Shown here: one piece after another, positions 17,718 to 26,010 of the stretch
Numbering within the stretch: position 1 is the stretch's first letter
How the letters are laid out: each line of letters opens with the position of its first letter
Source of the DNA: Paraconexibacter algicola
Lineage (GTDB): Bacteria > Actinomycetota > Thermoleophilia > Solirubrobacterales > Solirubrobacteraceae
DNA: 64,000 bases
Direction of reading: 5' to 3'
Assembly: GCF_003044185.1 (NCBI RefSeq)
Contig: NZ_PYYB01000002.1
Coordinates: forward strand, 434,001-498,000
Made by a program: the position numbers and the translations under genes
The notes under the pieces: generated by a model
The model's database searches: none
Told to the model about the DNA's origin: nothing
The model's input: only the letters and a program-made list of their open reading frames with translations

Positions 17718-18619
17718 TGCGGATCGTCAGCCTCGTGCCCCACGCGACCGAGCTGCTCTTCGCGCTCGGGCTCGGCGACCAGGTGGTCGCCGTGACCCAC
17801 GAGTGCGACCACCCGCCACAGGCGCAGGAGCTGCCCACCGTCACGCGCGACCGCCTGCCCGCCGGGCTCTCCCCCGGGGAGATCGACGCGGCGGTCCGCG
17901 CGAGCACCCAGGAGGGCGAGGCGATCTACACGCTCGACGAGGAGCTGCTGCGCGAGCTCGAGCCCGACCTGATCGTCACGCAGGAGCTCTGCCCCGTCTG
18001 CGCGGTGAGCTTCGACGAGGTCGAGGGCATCGCCAAGGAGCTGCCCAGCTGCCCGAAGGTCCTCGCGCTCGACCCCAAGACGTTCGGCGAGACGATGGGC
18101 GACATCCGGACCGTCGCGCAGGCGACCGACAGCAAGCGGGCCGCCCTGGACCTCGTCGAGCGCCAGCGACGCCGCGTCGACGCCGTGAAGATCGCGGTGA
18201 AGGACGCGCCGCGGCGCACCGTCGTGGCGATCGAGTGGTTCGACCCGGTGTACATCGCCGGGCACTGGACGCCGCAGCTGATCGAGCTCGCCGGGGGCGT
18301 CGACCTGCTCGGCTTCGCCGGGGAGCACAGCGAGGTCGTCACGTGGGAGCAGGTCACGGCGGCGCAGCCGGACGTGATCGTCTGCATGCCCTGCGGCTAC
18401 GACGCCTACCAGTCGCTCGAGCAGGCGCAGCCGTTCCGCGAGCAGCTCGCCGCCACCGGGGCCGACACGATCGTCGCCGTCGACGCGGCCGCGTACTTCT
18501 CGCGCCCGGGTCCGCGGCTCGTCGACGGGCTGGAGCTGCTCGCCCACGTGCTGCACCCGACGTGCGTGCGCGAGGCACCGGGGGTCGCGCTGCCGGTGCT
18601 CGACGGCGCGCCCGCGTGA
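17717..18619 (+). CDS. BtuF-like periplasmic-binding-fold protein without signal peptide
   Basis: A 300-aa protein matching cobalamin/iron-siderophore binding proteins: MRIVSLVPHATELLFALG at the N-terminus and PDLIVTQELCPVC and PDVIVCMPCGYD in the two lobes. There is no signal peptide or lipobox and no ABC transporter beside it, so this is probably the cytosolic cobalamin-binding-like branch of the family. It overlaps the next gene as GTGA. Confident on fold, unsure of ligand. Confidence 0.75.
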   Translation: MRIVSLVPHATELLFALGLGDQVVAVTHECDHPPQAQELPTVTRDRLPAGLSPGEIDAAVRASTQEGEAIYTLDEELLRELEPDLIVTQELCPVCAVSFDEVEGIAKELPSCPKVLALDPKTFGETMGDIRTVAQATDSKRAALDLVERQRRRVDAVKIAVKDAPRRTVVAIEWFDPVYIAGHWTPQLIELAGGVDLLGFAGEHSEVVTWEQVTAAQPDVIVCMPCGYDAYQSLEQAQPFREQLAATGADTIVAVDAAAYFSRPGPRLVDGLELLAHVLHPTCVREAPGVALPVLDGAPA

Positions 18620-19758
18620 CGCGGACCGCGCTCTACCTGCACTCCTCGGCGGGCCGCTACGGCGCCGACCGCCAGCTGCACGCGATCGCGACCGGCCTGG
18701 ACCCCGACCGCTGGCGCGCGCTCGTGGTCCTGCCCGAGGAGGGCGAGCTCGCCGAGGACCTGCGCGGCGACGGCGTCGAGGTGCTCGTGCGGCCGCTCGC
18801 GGTCCTGCGCCGCTCGATCATGTCGCCCGCCGGCGTCGGACGGGTCGCCGCGGCGTGGGCGGCGGACGCGGGCGGCCTGGGCCGGCTCGCCCGCGCGCGC
18901 GACGTGGCGCTCGTGCACACGAACACGTCGGTCACCCTCGGCGGGGCGGCCGCGGCGCGCGTCGCGGGCGTCCCCCACGTCTGGCACGTGCGCGAGATCT
19001 ACACGGGGTTCGAGCGCTGGTGGCCGGGCTACCGGCGGCTGCTGCTCACCGCCGACGCCCTGCCGTGCGTGTCCCGCGCGACCTGGGTGCAGTTCGAGGG
19101 CGCCCCGGAGGCCTCGATGCTGCCGGACGGCCTGGCGATCGACCCGCAGCGCGCCGAGCGGGCCGCGGCGCGCGCGGCGCTCGGCGTGCCGCAGGACGCG
19201 GTGGTCGTCGCCGTGCTCGGTCGCATCAGCGGCTGGAAGGGCCAGGACGTCCTCGTCCGGGCGCTCGGGCACGGGCCGCTCGCCGCCCGCGGGGACGTCG
19301 TCGCGCTCGTCGCCGGGGAGCCGTGGCGCGGCGAGGAGCGCCACCTGCGCGAGCTGCACGAGATCGCGGCCGGGCTCGGCGTGGGCGGGCGCGTCGTGCA
19401 CTGCGGCTTCCGGCCGGACGTCGACACGGTCTACGGGGCGGCGGACGTCGTGGTCGTCCCCTCCAAGCAGCCCGACCCGTTCCCCAACGCGGCGCTCGAG
19501 GCGGCCGCGGCCGGCTGCTGCGTCGTCGCCAGCGCGCACGGCGGCCTGCCGGAGATGCTGCGCGACGGGGAGACCGGCGTGCTCGTGCCCCCGGGCGACC
19601 CGGCGGCGCTGGCGGCCGCGCTCGGGGACCTCGTCGACGATCCGGCGCGCCGCGACGCGCTCGGCGCGGCCGCCCGCGAGGACGTGCGCCGCCGGTTTTC
19701 GACGCGGCTGATGCTCGACCGCATCCAGGGGCTGTACGACCATCTCGCGCGCCGCTGA
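18616..19758 (+). CDS. GT4-family glycosyltransferase
   Basis: A 380-aa retaining GT-B glycosyltransferase. It has the acceptor-side HVREIYTGFERWW, the nucleotide-sugar domain AVLGRISGWKGQDVL, and the E-x7-E region with PDPFPNAALEAAAAG and GLPEMLRDGETGVLVPPGD. Cytosolic or membrane-peripheral. The GTG start overlaps the upstream stop, so it is translated with the BtuF-like gene. Substrate is unknown; phosphatidylinositol-, polysaccharide- or trehalose-type reactions are all possible. Confidence 0.88.
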   Translation: MTRTALYLHSSAGRYGADRQLHAIATGLDPDRWRALVVLPEEGELAEDLRGDGVEVLVRPLAVLRRSIMSPAGVGRVAAAWAADAGGLGRLARARDVALVHTNTSVTLGGAAAARVAGVPHVWHVREIYTGFERWWPGYRRLLLTADALPCVSRATWVQFEGAPEASMLPDGLAIDPQRAERAAARAALGVPQDAVVVAVLGRISGWKGQDVLVRALGHGPLAARGDVVALVAGEPWRGEERHLRELHEIAAGLGVGGRVVHCGFRPDVDTVYGAADVVVVPSKQPDPFPNAALEAAAAGCCVVASAHGGLPEMLRDGETGVLVPPGDPAALAAALGDLVDDPARRDALGAAAREDVRRRFSTRLMLDRIQGLYDHLARR

Positions 19759-19776
19759 GCGCGGCGCCTCGCGGCC

Positions 19777-20619
19777 TCAGCCGCGCACGCCGGGCGGCAG
19801 GCCCGCGTCGGCGGCGACCACGCCGACGACGGCGAACACGACGCACAGCACGATCAGCCCCGCGATGCCGTACGGCCGACGCTGCTTGCTGGAGGTCTGC
19901 TGGATCAGCGTGATCGCGATCGCGCCGCCGATCAGGCCGCCGATGTGCCCGCCGATCGAGATGTTGAAGCCGGGCACGAAGGTGATCACGAGGTTCAGCA
20001 GGATCAGCGGTCCGATCCCGGACGCCATCGGGTCGAAGCCGCGCTGACGCAGCTCCAGGAACGCGGCGGCCATCAGCCCGAACACCGCGCCGGACGCGCC
20101 GACGGTCACCGCGTTGGGCTCCACGAGGAGCGCGCCGGCGGACCCCGCCAGCAGCGAGGTGAAGTACAGCAGCCCGAACCGCACCTGACCGAGCGCGGGC
20201 TCAAGCAGGTTGCCGAGCATCCACAGCAGGTACATGTTGAAGCCGAGGTGGATGAGGCCCGAGTGCAGGAAGCCGCCGGTGATCAGCCGCCAGTACTCGT
20301 GGTCCAGCGCGATCAGCGGGCCGAACAGCGCCCCGCGCTCGAACAGCTGGTTGCCGGCGCCACCGGCGCCGACGGAGCCGCTCGCCAGCCCGGCGATGAC
20401 GCACACCGCGATCAGGACCGGGGTGAGCTGCACCGCCGCCTGCACGTTCTGGATCGTGCGGACCTGGGTGCGGTCGCGGCTGCACTCCGGGCAGCGCATC
20501 CCGACCGGCGTCGAGGTCATGCAGTCGGGGCAGATCGGCCGCCCGCAGTTCGAGCAGGAGACCCGGGTCTCGCGGCTCGGATGCCGGTAGCACGTCTGCG
20601 CGGACGTCGAGGTCGCCAT
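19777..20619 (-). CDS. Rhomboid family intramembrane serine protease with N-terminal zinc finger
   Basis: A 280-aa protein. Residues about 9-48 hold a Cys/His cluster (CYRHPSRETRVSCSNCG, then CPDC and CPEC) resembling a B-box-type zinc-binding domain. Six or so TM helices follow, with the catalytic Ser in VGASGAVFG and His in GGHIGG. ALDHEYWRLITGGFLHSG is the rhomboid family pattern. Related actinobacterial proteins share this zinc-finger-rhomboid layout. TACGCT lies nine bases before the ATG. Confidence 0.93.
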   Translation of the reverse strand: MATSTSAQTCYRHPSRETRVSCSNCGRPICPDCMTSTPVGMRCPECSRDRTQVRTIQNVQAAVQLTPVLIAVCVIAGLASGSVGAGGAGNQLFERGALFGPLIALDHEYWRLITGGFLHSGLIHLGFNMYLLWMLGNLLEPALGQVRFGLLYFTSLLAGSAGALLVEPNAVTVGASGAVFGLMAAAFLELRQRGFDPMASGIGPLILLNLVITFVPGFNISIGGHIGGLIGGAIAITLIQQTSSKQRRPYGIAGLIVLCVVFAVVGVVAADAGLPPGVRG

Positions 20620-20657
20620 GCGCGACTCAGCGTAGCCGTGGGGGCGTCACGCCGCCG

Positions 20658-21416
20658 TCACGCGAGCGTGGCGGCGACGATCGGCGCCGAGGTGGGCGCC
20701 ATGCTGCCGCCGCTCGGCTCGGCCGTGACGAGCAGCTGGTCGACGCCGTCGACGCCCTCGTCGATCTTCACCGCCGCCCGGCCGTCCGGCCGCACCGTGA
20801 AGAGGGTGTGCGTCGGCAGCGGATCCTGGCCGGAGCGCTTGAGCCACACCTGGTAGACCCGGCCCGTGGGAGCCGCCGGGAGGCCGCGCACGTGCAGCGT
20901 GGCACGGCCGTCCTGCAGCGCGACGTTCGCGGTCGCGCCGGGTGCGGCGGCGACCTGGGCGGGCACGGTGCGGATCGGGCCCGGACCGTCGTCGCCGCCG
21001 AGCAGCAGGCCGCCCCCGACGCCCGCCAGCACGAGCACGGACGCCGCGGCCGCGGCGAAGCCGGGCGAGACGCCCCAGCTCGGCCACCAGATCCGGTCGC
21101 GCAGCCGCATCGTGTCGCGCGGCGGCGCCACGCGGTCGGCCTCGGGGCCGGCGGCGCGCAGGAGCTGCGCCTCGGACTCCACGACCGCCATCAGACGCGT
21201 GCGGATGTCGGTCGGGGGCACGAGCTGCGGGGCCGCCATCGGCAGCTGGTCCGCGACGATCTGCAGCTCCTCGACCTCGGCCCGGCACGACGCGCAGGAC
21301 TCGAGGTGCCGGGCGAACCGGAGACGCTCCCCGTCGCTCAGCGCCCGCAGGACGTAGGCGCCGGCCTCGTCGCCGAACTCGCAGGTGCTGCCGAAGATGC
21401 CGAACGGCTCGCTCAT
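20658..21416 (-). CDS. Anti-sigma factor, RskA-like
   Basis: A 252-aa single-span membrane anti-sigma factor. The cytoplasmic N-terminus has the zinc-associated HLESCASC motif. A TM helix lies at about residues 118-138, and the extracytoplasmic C-terminal domain matches the anti-sigma-K (RskA) type (VYQVWLKRSG, then LLVTAEPSGGS near the end). Its start overlaps the sigma gene stop as ATGA, so the pair is made in fixed ratio. Activation probably involves regulated proteolysis; whether the neighbouring rhomboid takes part is speculation. Confidence 0.9.
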   Translation of the reverse strand: MSEPFGIFGSTCEFGDEAGAYVLRALSDGERLRFARHLESCASCRAEVEELQIVADQLPMAAPQLVPPTDIRTRLMAVVESEAQLLRAAGPEADRVAPPRDTMRLRDRIWWPSWGVSPGFAAAAASVLVLAGVGGGLLLGGDDGPGPIRTVPAQVAAAPGATANVALQDGRATLHVRGLPAAPTGRVYQVWLKRSGQDPLPTHTLFTVRPDGRAAVKIDEGVDGVDQLLVTAEPSGGSMAPTSAPIVAATLA

Positions 21417-22021
21417 GAGGGGATCTCCTGCAGGCCTCCGAGCTGCCCGCGCATCTTCTCGAGGCCGAGCCGCATGCGGCCCTTCACGGTCCCGATCGGG
21501 GTTTCGAGCATCGCGGCGATCTCGCTGTGGGTGAAGCCGCCGAAGTAGGCCAGCTCGATGACCTTGCACTGCTCGGGCGGCAGGGTCTTGAGCGCGCTGC
21601 GCACCTCCTGGGCCTCGCTGCGGCGCGCGACCTCGACGTCGGTGCGGTCCTTCGCCTCGAACCGCTCCTCGATGCCCTCGTCCGACGCGCGGCGCCGGTC
21701 GTGGACGACGCTGCGGCGCAGCGAGTCGATCGCGCGGTTGTGGACGATGCCGAGCACCCAGGTGCGGACGCTGCCGCGGCTGCGGTCGTAGCGCGCGTTG
21801 GAGCGCCACAGGCTCAGGAACGCCTCCTGGACGACGTCCTCCGCCTGGTTGCGCGCGCCGGTCATCCGGTACGCGAGCGAGAAGGCGGCCGTGGCGTGGC
21901 GCTGGTAGATGAGGTCGAACGCTCCGGGCTCGCCCTGGCGGACGAGCTGCATGAGGTCCTCGTCGGCGAGGTCGCTGAACGGGGCGCTCACCGGGGATTG
22001 GCTACGTCGGACGAGGGGCAT
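21413..22021 (-). CDS. ECF sigma factor, SigK-like
   Basis: A 202-aa ECF sigma factor with region 2 (YQRHATAAFSLAYRMTG, AEDVVQEAFLSLW) and region 4 (LPPEQCKVIELAYFGGFTHSEIA, then TVKGRMRLGLEKMR). It is paired with the RskA-like gene. The start is uncertain. ATG 22021 is given, but GTG 21991 lies exactly at the stop of a leaderless-type upstream ORF (22065-21988, 25 codons plus stop) and may be the true, coupled start. The extra ten residues before it are not conserved-looking. Confidence 0.9.
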   Translation of the reverse strand: MPLVRRSQSPVSAPFSDLADEDLMQLVRQGEPGAFDLIYQRHATAAFSLAYRMTGARNQAEDVVQEAFLSLWRSNARYDRSRGSVRTWVLGIVHNRAIDSLRRSVVHDRRRASDEGIEERFEAKDRTDVEVARRSEAQEVRSALKTLPPEQCKVIELAYFGGFTHSEIAAMLETPIGTVKGRMRLGLEKMRGQLGGLQEIPS

Positions 22022-22090
22022 CCTGCGAGTTCTTCGCGTCGGGCCGTCGCCCGGATCAGTGGCATGGTGCCAAGTATCGCGGGTTGCGCC

Positions 22091-22615
22091 TCAGGCGGGG
22101 TCGGGTTGGCGCACGATGCCCTCGAGCTGCTTGATCGCGCGGTGGATCAGGACCTTCGTGGCCCCGTCGGTGCGACCCATCGCCCGGGCGATCTCGCGGT
22201 TGTCCATGCCGAGCGCGAAGCGCATGATCAGCGCCTCCCGCCGGTCGTCCGGCAGCTCCTGGATCCCCTCCAGGATGCGGGCCAGCTCGTCCCGGCCCTC
22301 GACGAGGTCCTCGGTGGTGTGGACCGCGGAGATCACGGTCGTGTCGTCGATCGGCGTCTGCGGCTTGCGCGAGCGGTCCCGGTAGAGGTTGGCCGCGAGG
22401 TTGTGCGCGATGCGGATCAGCCACGGGCGCAGCGGGCGCCCGTCGGACTCGGCCAGGGCGCGCTCGAAGTGCCGGTAGGCCTGCAGGAACGTCTGCTCGG
22501 TGAGGTCCTCGGCGTCGTGGTGGTTGCCCACGCGGTAGTACGCGTACGAGTACACGTCCCGCAGGTGCGCGCGGTAGAGCTCGGAGAACTCGTGGTCGAG
22601 CTGCGCCTTGTCCAC
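22091..22615 (-). CDS. ECF-type sigma factor
   Basis: A 174-aa sigma-70 family protein with region 2 (YRAHLRDVYSYAYYRVG, AEDLTEQTFLQAYRHF) and region 4 (LPDDRREALIMRFALGMDNREIA, then GATKVLIHRAIKQL). GTG 22615 has TAGGCT six bases upstream. No zinc anti-sigma gene is attached. The 119-aa membrane protein encoded just upstream is the only candidate partner. Target promoters are unknown. Confidence 0.88.
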   Translation of the reverse strand: MDKAQLDHEFSELYRAHLRDVYSYAYYRVGNHHDAEDLTEQTFLQAYRHFERALAESDGRPLRPWLIRIAHNLAANLYRDRSRKPQTPIDDTTVISAVHTTEDLVEGRDELARILEGIQELPDDRREALIMRFALGMDNREIARAMGRTDGATKVLIHRAIKQLEGIVRQPDPA

Positions 22616-22648
22616 CGGCGCAGCCTATCCCGCGGGCCGGGACGCCGC

Positions 22649-23008
22649 TCAGCGGCGGTCGAGCAGGCGGCGCGCGTCGTCGGCGAGCGCGCGGGCGGTC
22701 TGCTCCACGAACTCGAGCGCGTTGTCGGAGCTCGCGAGCCGCGCCTTCTGGCGGTTGCGGACCCGCAGCACGACGAGCGCGGCACCCGCCGCACCACCGA
22801 TCGCGGTCGCCGCGACGGGGCGCACCCAGTTGCGCGGGTCGCGCATCGCGCCGAGCTCCCACGCCTCGAGCTCCTCCCCGGCGAGGCCGGCGAGGTTGCT
22901 GAGCGTCTGCTCGAACCGCTCGGAGAGGTTCGGCGGCGGCTCGACCGGCGCGAGGGCGCGGGCGAGCAGGTGCTCGAAGTCGATGTCGCTGAACGCGGTC
23001 TCGCTCAT
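22649..23008 (-). CDS. Single-span membrane protein of unknown function
   Basis: A 119-aa protein I do not recognise. It has an acidic/Pro-containing cytoplasmic N-terminus (FEHLLARALAPVEPPPNLS), a TM helix at about 67-84 (VAATAIGGAAGAALVVL) and a short basic C-terminal tail. AGGAGA about nine bases before the ATG serves as SD. It lies between plsC-gpsA and the ECF sigma gene on the same strand. The layout (short cytosolic domain plus one TM) would suit a zinc-less anti-sigma factor, but no sequence motif proves that. Confidence 0.7.
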   Translation of the reverse strand: MSETAFSDIDFEHLLARALAPVEPPPNLSERFEQTLSNLAGLAGEELEAWELGAMRDPRNWVRPVAATAIGGAAGAALVVLRVRNRQKARLASSDNALEFVEQTARALADDARRLLDRR

Positions 23009-23051
23009 GGGGGGATCTCCTGCGGGCACGCGTCTCGCTCCGGGACGGGGC

Positions 23052-24716
23052 TTACGCCGCGCGGCGCCTCGTGGTCTTCGTGGGGGTCGTGACGCCGCGC
23101 GCCCAGGCGTCGGCGTCGGCGCGACCGTCGACGACGGCCGCGAGCCCTGCGAGCGTCGGGGCCTCGAGGCCCTCGGCGGCGATCGCGGTGGCCAGCAGCG
23201 GCAGCGCGTCGAGCGACTCGACGGCCTGGCCGAGCCGCGGCGCGATGTCGTGACCGGGCACACCGGCGGCGAGCAGCTCGCCCGCGCGGCGGTTGCGGCT
23301 GCCGGCCGCGACCACGGTGGCGACGAGATCGCCGGCACCGGCGAGGCCCGCGAACGTCTCGGGCCGCGCGCCGCGGCGGCGCGCGTACGCGTCGACCTCG
23401 GCGAAGACCTTGCCGGCGGCGGCCCCGGCCGCGTTGGGCCCGGCCGACGCGGCCGCCGAGGCGGCCAGCACCGCGGCGTTCTTCGCCGCGCCGGCGAGCT
23501 CGGCGCCGGTGATGTCGGTGGTGGTGCTCACGTCGAGGTCGCAGCGCTGCAGCAGCTCGGCGAGCTGCCGGGCGAAGCCGCGGTCGGCGCTCGCCGCGAC
23601 GAGCGAGGCCCCGGCGGCCAGCGCGTCGGCGGCGTGGCCGGGACCCGCGAGGCACGCCACGGCGCGGGCCGAGCAGCGCTGCGCGACGTAGTCGCTCGGG
23701 GAGACCGGGTGCTCGGGGTCGTGGCCGACGAGCCCCTTGGAGAGGACGAGGACGCCCGAGCGCGCGGTGATGTGCTCGCCGTGGGCCGCGATGGTCGCGG
23801 GCAGCGCGCGGGTCGGGACGGCGAGGACGACGAGGTCGTGCGCGGTCAGGTCGAGGTCGGCGGCACGACCGACGGTGATGCCGGCGTCGAGGGTCACGCC
23901 GGGCAGGTACGCGGCGTTCTCGCGCGCGCCCGCCAGCGCGGCGGCCTGGTCCGCGGTGCGGCAGCCGAGGTCGACGGCGACACCCGCGCGCTGGAGCGCG
24001 ACCGCCATCGCCGTGCCCCAGGAGCCGGCGCCGATGACCGCGGCGCGACGGATCGGCGGCAGGCCGCCGAGCCACTCCCACTGCAGCGACACGCACGGCC
24101 AGATCCGCTCGGTCACCGCGGCGGCGAGCTCGGGCGACGGCGTCTGCACGGTCGGGAAGCGCAGCGGGCTGCCGGCGCGGACGCGGACCTTGTGCGGCCG
24201 GATCCGCCAGCCGCGGCGGATCGTCTCGGTGCCGATGATCGCGACCGGCACGACCGGGGCGCCGGTCTCGAGCGCGAGGCGGCCGACCCCGCGGCGCGGC
24301 GCGCCGAGCGTGCCCGGGCGGACCCGCGTGCCCTCGGGGAAGATCAGGACGCCGTCGCCGCGCTCGAGGATCGCGCGGGCCGTGGCCATCGCGTCCCCGT
24401 CGCCGTTGCCGCGGTCCACGGGGAAGGCCCCGAGGCTGTTGAGGAACCAGGCGGTGAGGCGCTTCTCGAACAGCTCCTTCTTCGCGACGAAGTAGATCGG
24501 CCGGCGCGCGAGCGTCGCGATGATGAACGGGTCGAGGAAGCTGCGGTGGTTGGCCGCGAAGATGACCGGCCCCTCCTGCGGCACGTGCTCCCGCCCGACC
24601 CGGCTGAGCCGGAAGTAGAGGTGGAAGAACGGCTGGAAGAGCGCACGGACGATCCAGTACACGAAGGGATTGACCCCCTTCGTCCGGGCGCGGTCCAGGA
24701 GGGCGGAGTGATCCAT
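23052..24716 (-). CDS. Fused 1-acyl-glycerol-3-phosphate acyltransferase (PlsC) / glycerol-3-phosphate dehydrogenase (GpsA)
   Basis: A 554-aa two-domain enzyme. Residues about 1-212 are a PlsC-type acyltransferase (NHRSFLD, H57 to D62, and FPEGTR at 126-131). Residues about 222-554 are NAD(P)-dependent sn-glycerol-3-phosphate dehydrogenase (VIGAGSWGTAMA, LSKGLVG, and the catalytic Lys in GAAKNAAVLA). GpsA makes G3P and PlsC makes phosphatidate, two non-adjacent steps of phospholipid synthesis. The reading frame is open and both domains are near full length, so this is a genuine fusion rather than a misread stop. The ATG at 24716 begins just before the first conserved helix. Confidence 0.92.
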   Translation of the reverse strand: MDHSALLDRARTKGVNPFVYWIVRALFQPFFHLYFRLSRVGREHVPQEGPVIFAANHRSFLDPFIIATLARRPIYFVAKKELFEKRLTAWFLNSLGAFPVDRGNGDGDAMATARAILERGDGVLIFPEGTRVRPGTLGAPRRGVGRLALETGAPVVPVAIIGTETIRRGWRIRPHKVRVRAGSPLRFPTVQTPSPELAAAVTERIWPCVSLQWEWLGGLPPIRRAAVIGAGSWGTAMAVALQRAGVAVDLGCRTADQAAALAGARENAAYLPGVTLDAGITVGRAADLDLTAHDLVVLAVPTRALPATIAAHGEHITARSGVLVLSKGLVGHDPEHPVSPSDYVAQRCSARAVACLAGPGHAADALAAGASLVAASADRGFARQLAELLQRCDLDVSTTTDITGAELAGAAKNAAVLAASAAASAGPNAAGAAAGKVFAEVDAYARRRGARPETFAGLAGAGDLVATVVAAGSRNRRAGELLAAGVPGHDIAPRLGQAVESLDALPLLATAIAAEGLEAPTLAGLAAVVDGRADADAWARGVTTPTKTTRRRAA

Positions 24717-24759
24717 CGCTTGGACTACCCGCCGTGATCGCCCCCGGTTACAGGGGAGT

Positions 24760-25215
24760 ATGCGGGGTATGCCGACCGATCCTGCCCGCATCGCCCGCGG
24801 CGCCGCCGCGGGCGCCGTCGCCGCCACCGTCTGGGCCCTGCAGCAACCCGCCGATCAGCGGGTGTTCGGGGTCGCCTACGACGACACGGAGCTGCTGGGC
24901 AAGCTCGTCACGCGCGGGCCCGCGTGGCGCCCGGTCGGGTTCGCGATGCACGTCGCCAACGGGGCGGCGTTCGGCGCCGGATACGCGGCGGTGCGCGACC
25001 GCCTGCCGCTGCCCGCGGCGGCGCGCGGCCCGTTCGTCGCGATGGTCGAGAACGTGGCCTCGTGGCCGGGCGTCGCGGCCGCCGACCGGCTGCACCCGGC
25101 CCGCGACGAGCTGCCGAAGCTCTGGCGCACGCCGGGGGCGTTCCCGCAGGCGACCTGGCGGCACCTGCTGTTCGGCGTCGTGCTGGGCGAGGTCGAGCGC
25201 CGGCTCAACCGGTAG
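24760..25215 (+). CDS. Conserved-looking small protein of unknown function
   Basis: A 151-aa protein, Ala/Gly-rich, with an N-terminal helix (ARGAAAGAVAATVWALQQP) and another hydrophobic stretch (VANGAAFGAGYAAV), perhaps membrane-associated. ATG 24769 is an alternative start three codons in. It is divergent from plsC-gpsA across 43 bp. Its 3' end overlaps the convergent DnaJ-domain gene by 11 bases. I do not recognise the family. Confidence 0.65.
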   Translation: MRGMPTDPARIARGAAAGAVAATVWALQQPADQRVFGVAYDDTELLGKLVTRGPAWRPVGFAMHVANGAAFGAGYAAVRDRLPLPAAARGPFVAMVENVASWPGVAAADRLHPARDELPKLWRTPGAFPQATWRHLLFGVVLGEVERRLNR

Positions 25216-25837
25216 CGCGCTGCGCGTCGTCGTCGTCGCGGACGGCGCGCGGCTCCATCCCGTCGGCGACGTTGCGCTCGATCAGCGCGGCGGCGTCCGG
25301 CTCGAGGTCCCCGAAGGAGAGCTTGCGCCCGGCGTGGGTGACGAGCCGGACGACCGCGCGGCGACGCAGCGGCCGACGGACGCGGTGGCCGACCTCGGCC
25401 ACGTCGGCGAGCCGCAGCACGTGGACGCGCGGGCTGAACGTGTGCACCGGCGCCCAGAGCAGCCGGCCCGCGGTCACCGCGAGGACGACCTGCGGGCTCT
25501 GCCAGGTCGACGGCCGGGCGACGAGGCGCACGTCCTCGAACGGGTGCAGCGCGCCGAGCAGCTCGGGCGGCAGCGCCTCGCGCACGCGCTCCGACAGCCA
25601 GCTGCCCGGCGCGGGGCGCCGTCGCGGCGGCTCGGGTGCGGCGGGACGGTCGGGCTCCTCGCCGGCCGAGCGGATCGCGTCGTAGGCCGCGTTGATCTGC
25701 GCCATCCGGGCGTGGGACGCCGCGCCCCCGGCCCCCGGGAGGTCCGGGTGCCACTGCTTCGCGAGCTCCTTGTAGGCGCGGGCGACGTCCTCGTCGCTCG
25801 CGTCGGCGGTGAGGCCGAGGACGGCGTAGGGATCCAA
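25205..25837 (-). CDS. DnaJ-domain protein
   Basis: A 210-aa protein with an N-terminal J domain (about 1-60; DPYAVLGLTADASDEDVARAYKELAKQWHPD with the HPD motif), which should stimulate a DnaK ATPase. A Pro/Arg-rich linker follows, then a C-terminal region of unknown fold (VLAVTAGRLLWAPV) that resembles a PH-like or short beta domain. The only usable start before the J domain is TTG at 25837, two bases after the tRNA-Thr 3' end; an in-frame TAG inside the tRNA excludes a longer ORF. Confidence 0.85.
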   Translation of the reverse strand: MDPYAVLGLTADASDEDVARAYKELAKQWHPDLPGAGGAASHARMAQINAAYDAIRSAGEEPDRPAAPEPPRRRPAPGSWLSERVREALPPELLGALHPFEDVRLVARPSTWQSPQVVLAVTAGRLLWAPVHTFSPRVHVLRLADVAEVGHRVRRPLRRRAVVRLVTHAGRKLSFGDLEPDAAALIERNVADGMEPRAVRDDDDAQRATG

Positions 25838-25839
25838 GG

Positions 25840-25912
<73 letters not shown>

Positions 25913-26010
25913 GCGGCCGGTCCAGCGTACCGCCACCCTGCAGCCACCCCCACCCCCGCGACGGGTCGTCCCCCCTTCCCGTCGCGCGTCCGCGCGCCTA
26001 GCCTGCAGAC

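Noticed and set aside
17702-17720. Cobalamin riboswitch upstream of the BtuF-like gene
   Set aside because: Only 14 bases of intergenic DNA; no room for a riboswitch.
14770-19758. 1662-codon plus-strand open frame
   Set aside because: Only the GT4 glycosyltransferase part at its 3' end is real; the rest is antisense to the nitrilase-sialidase gene.
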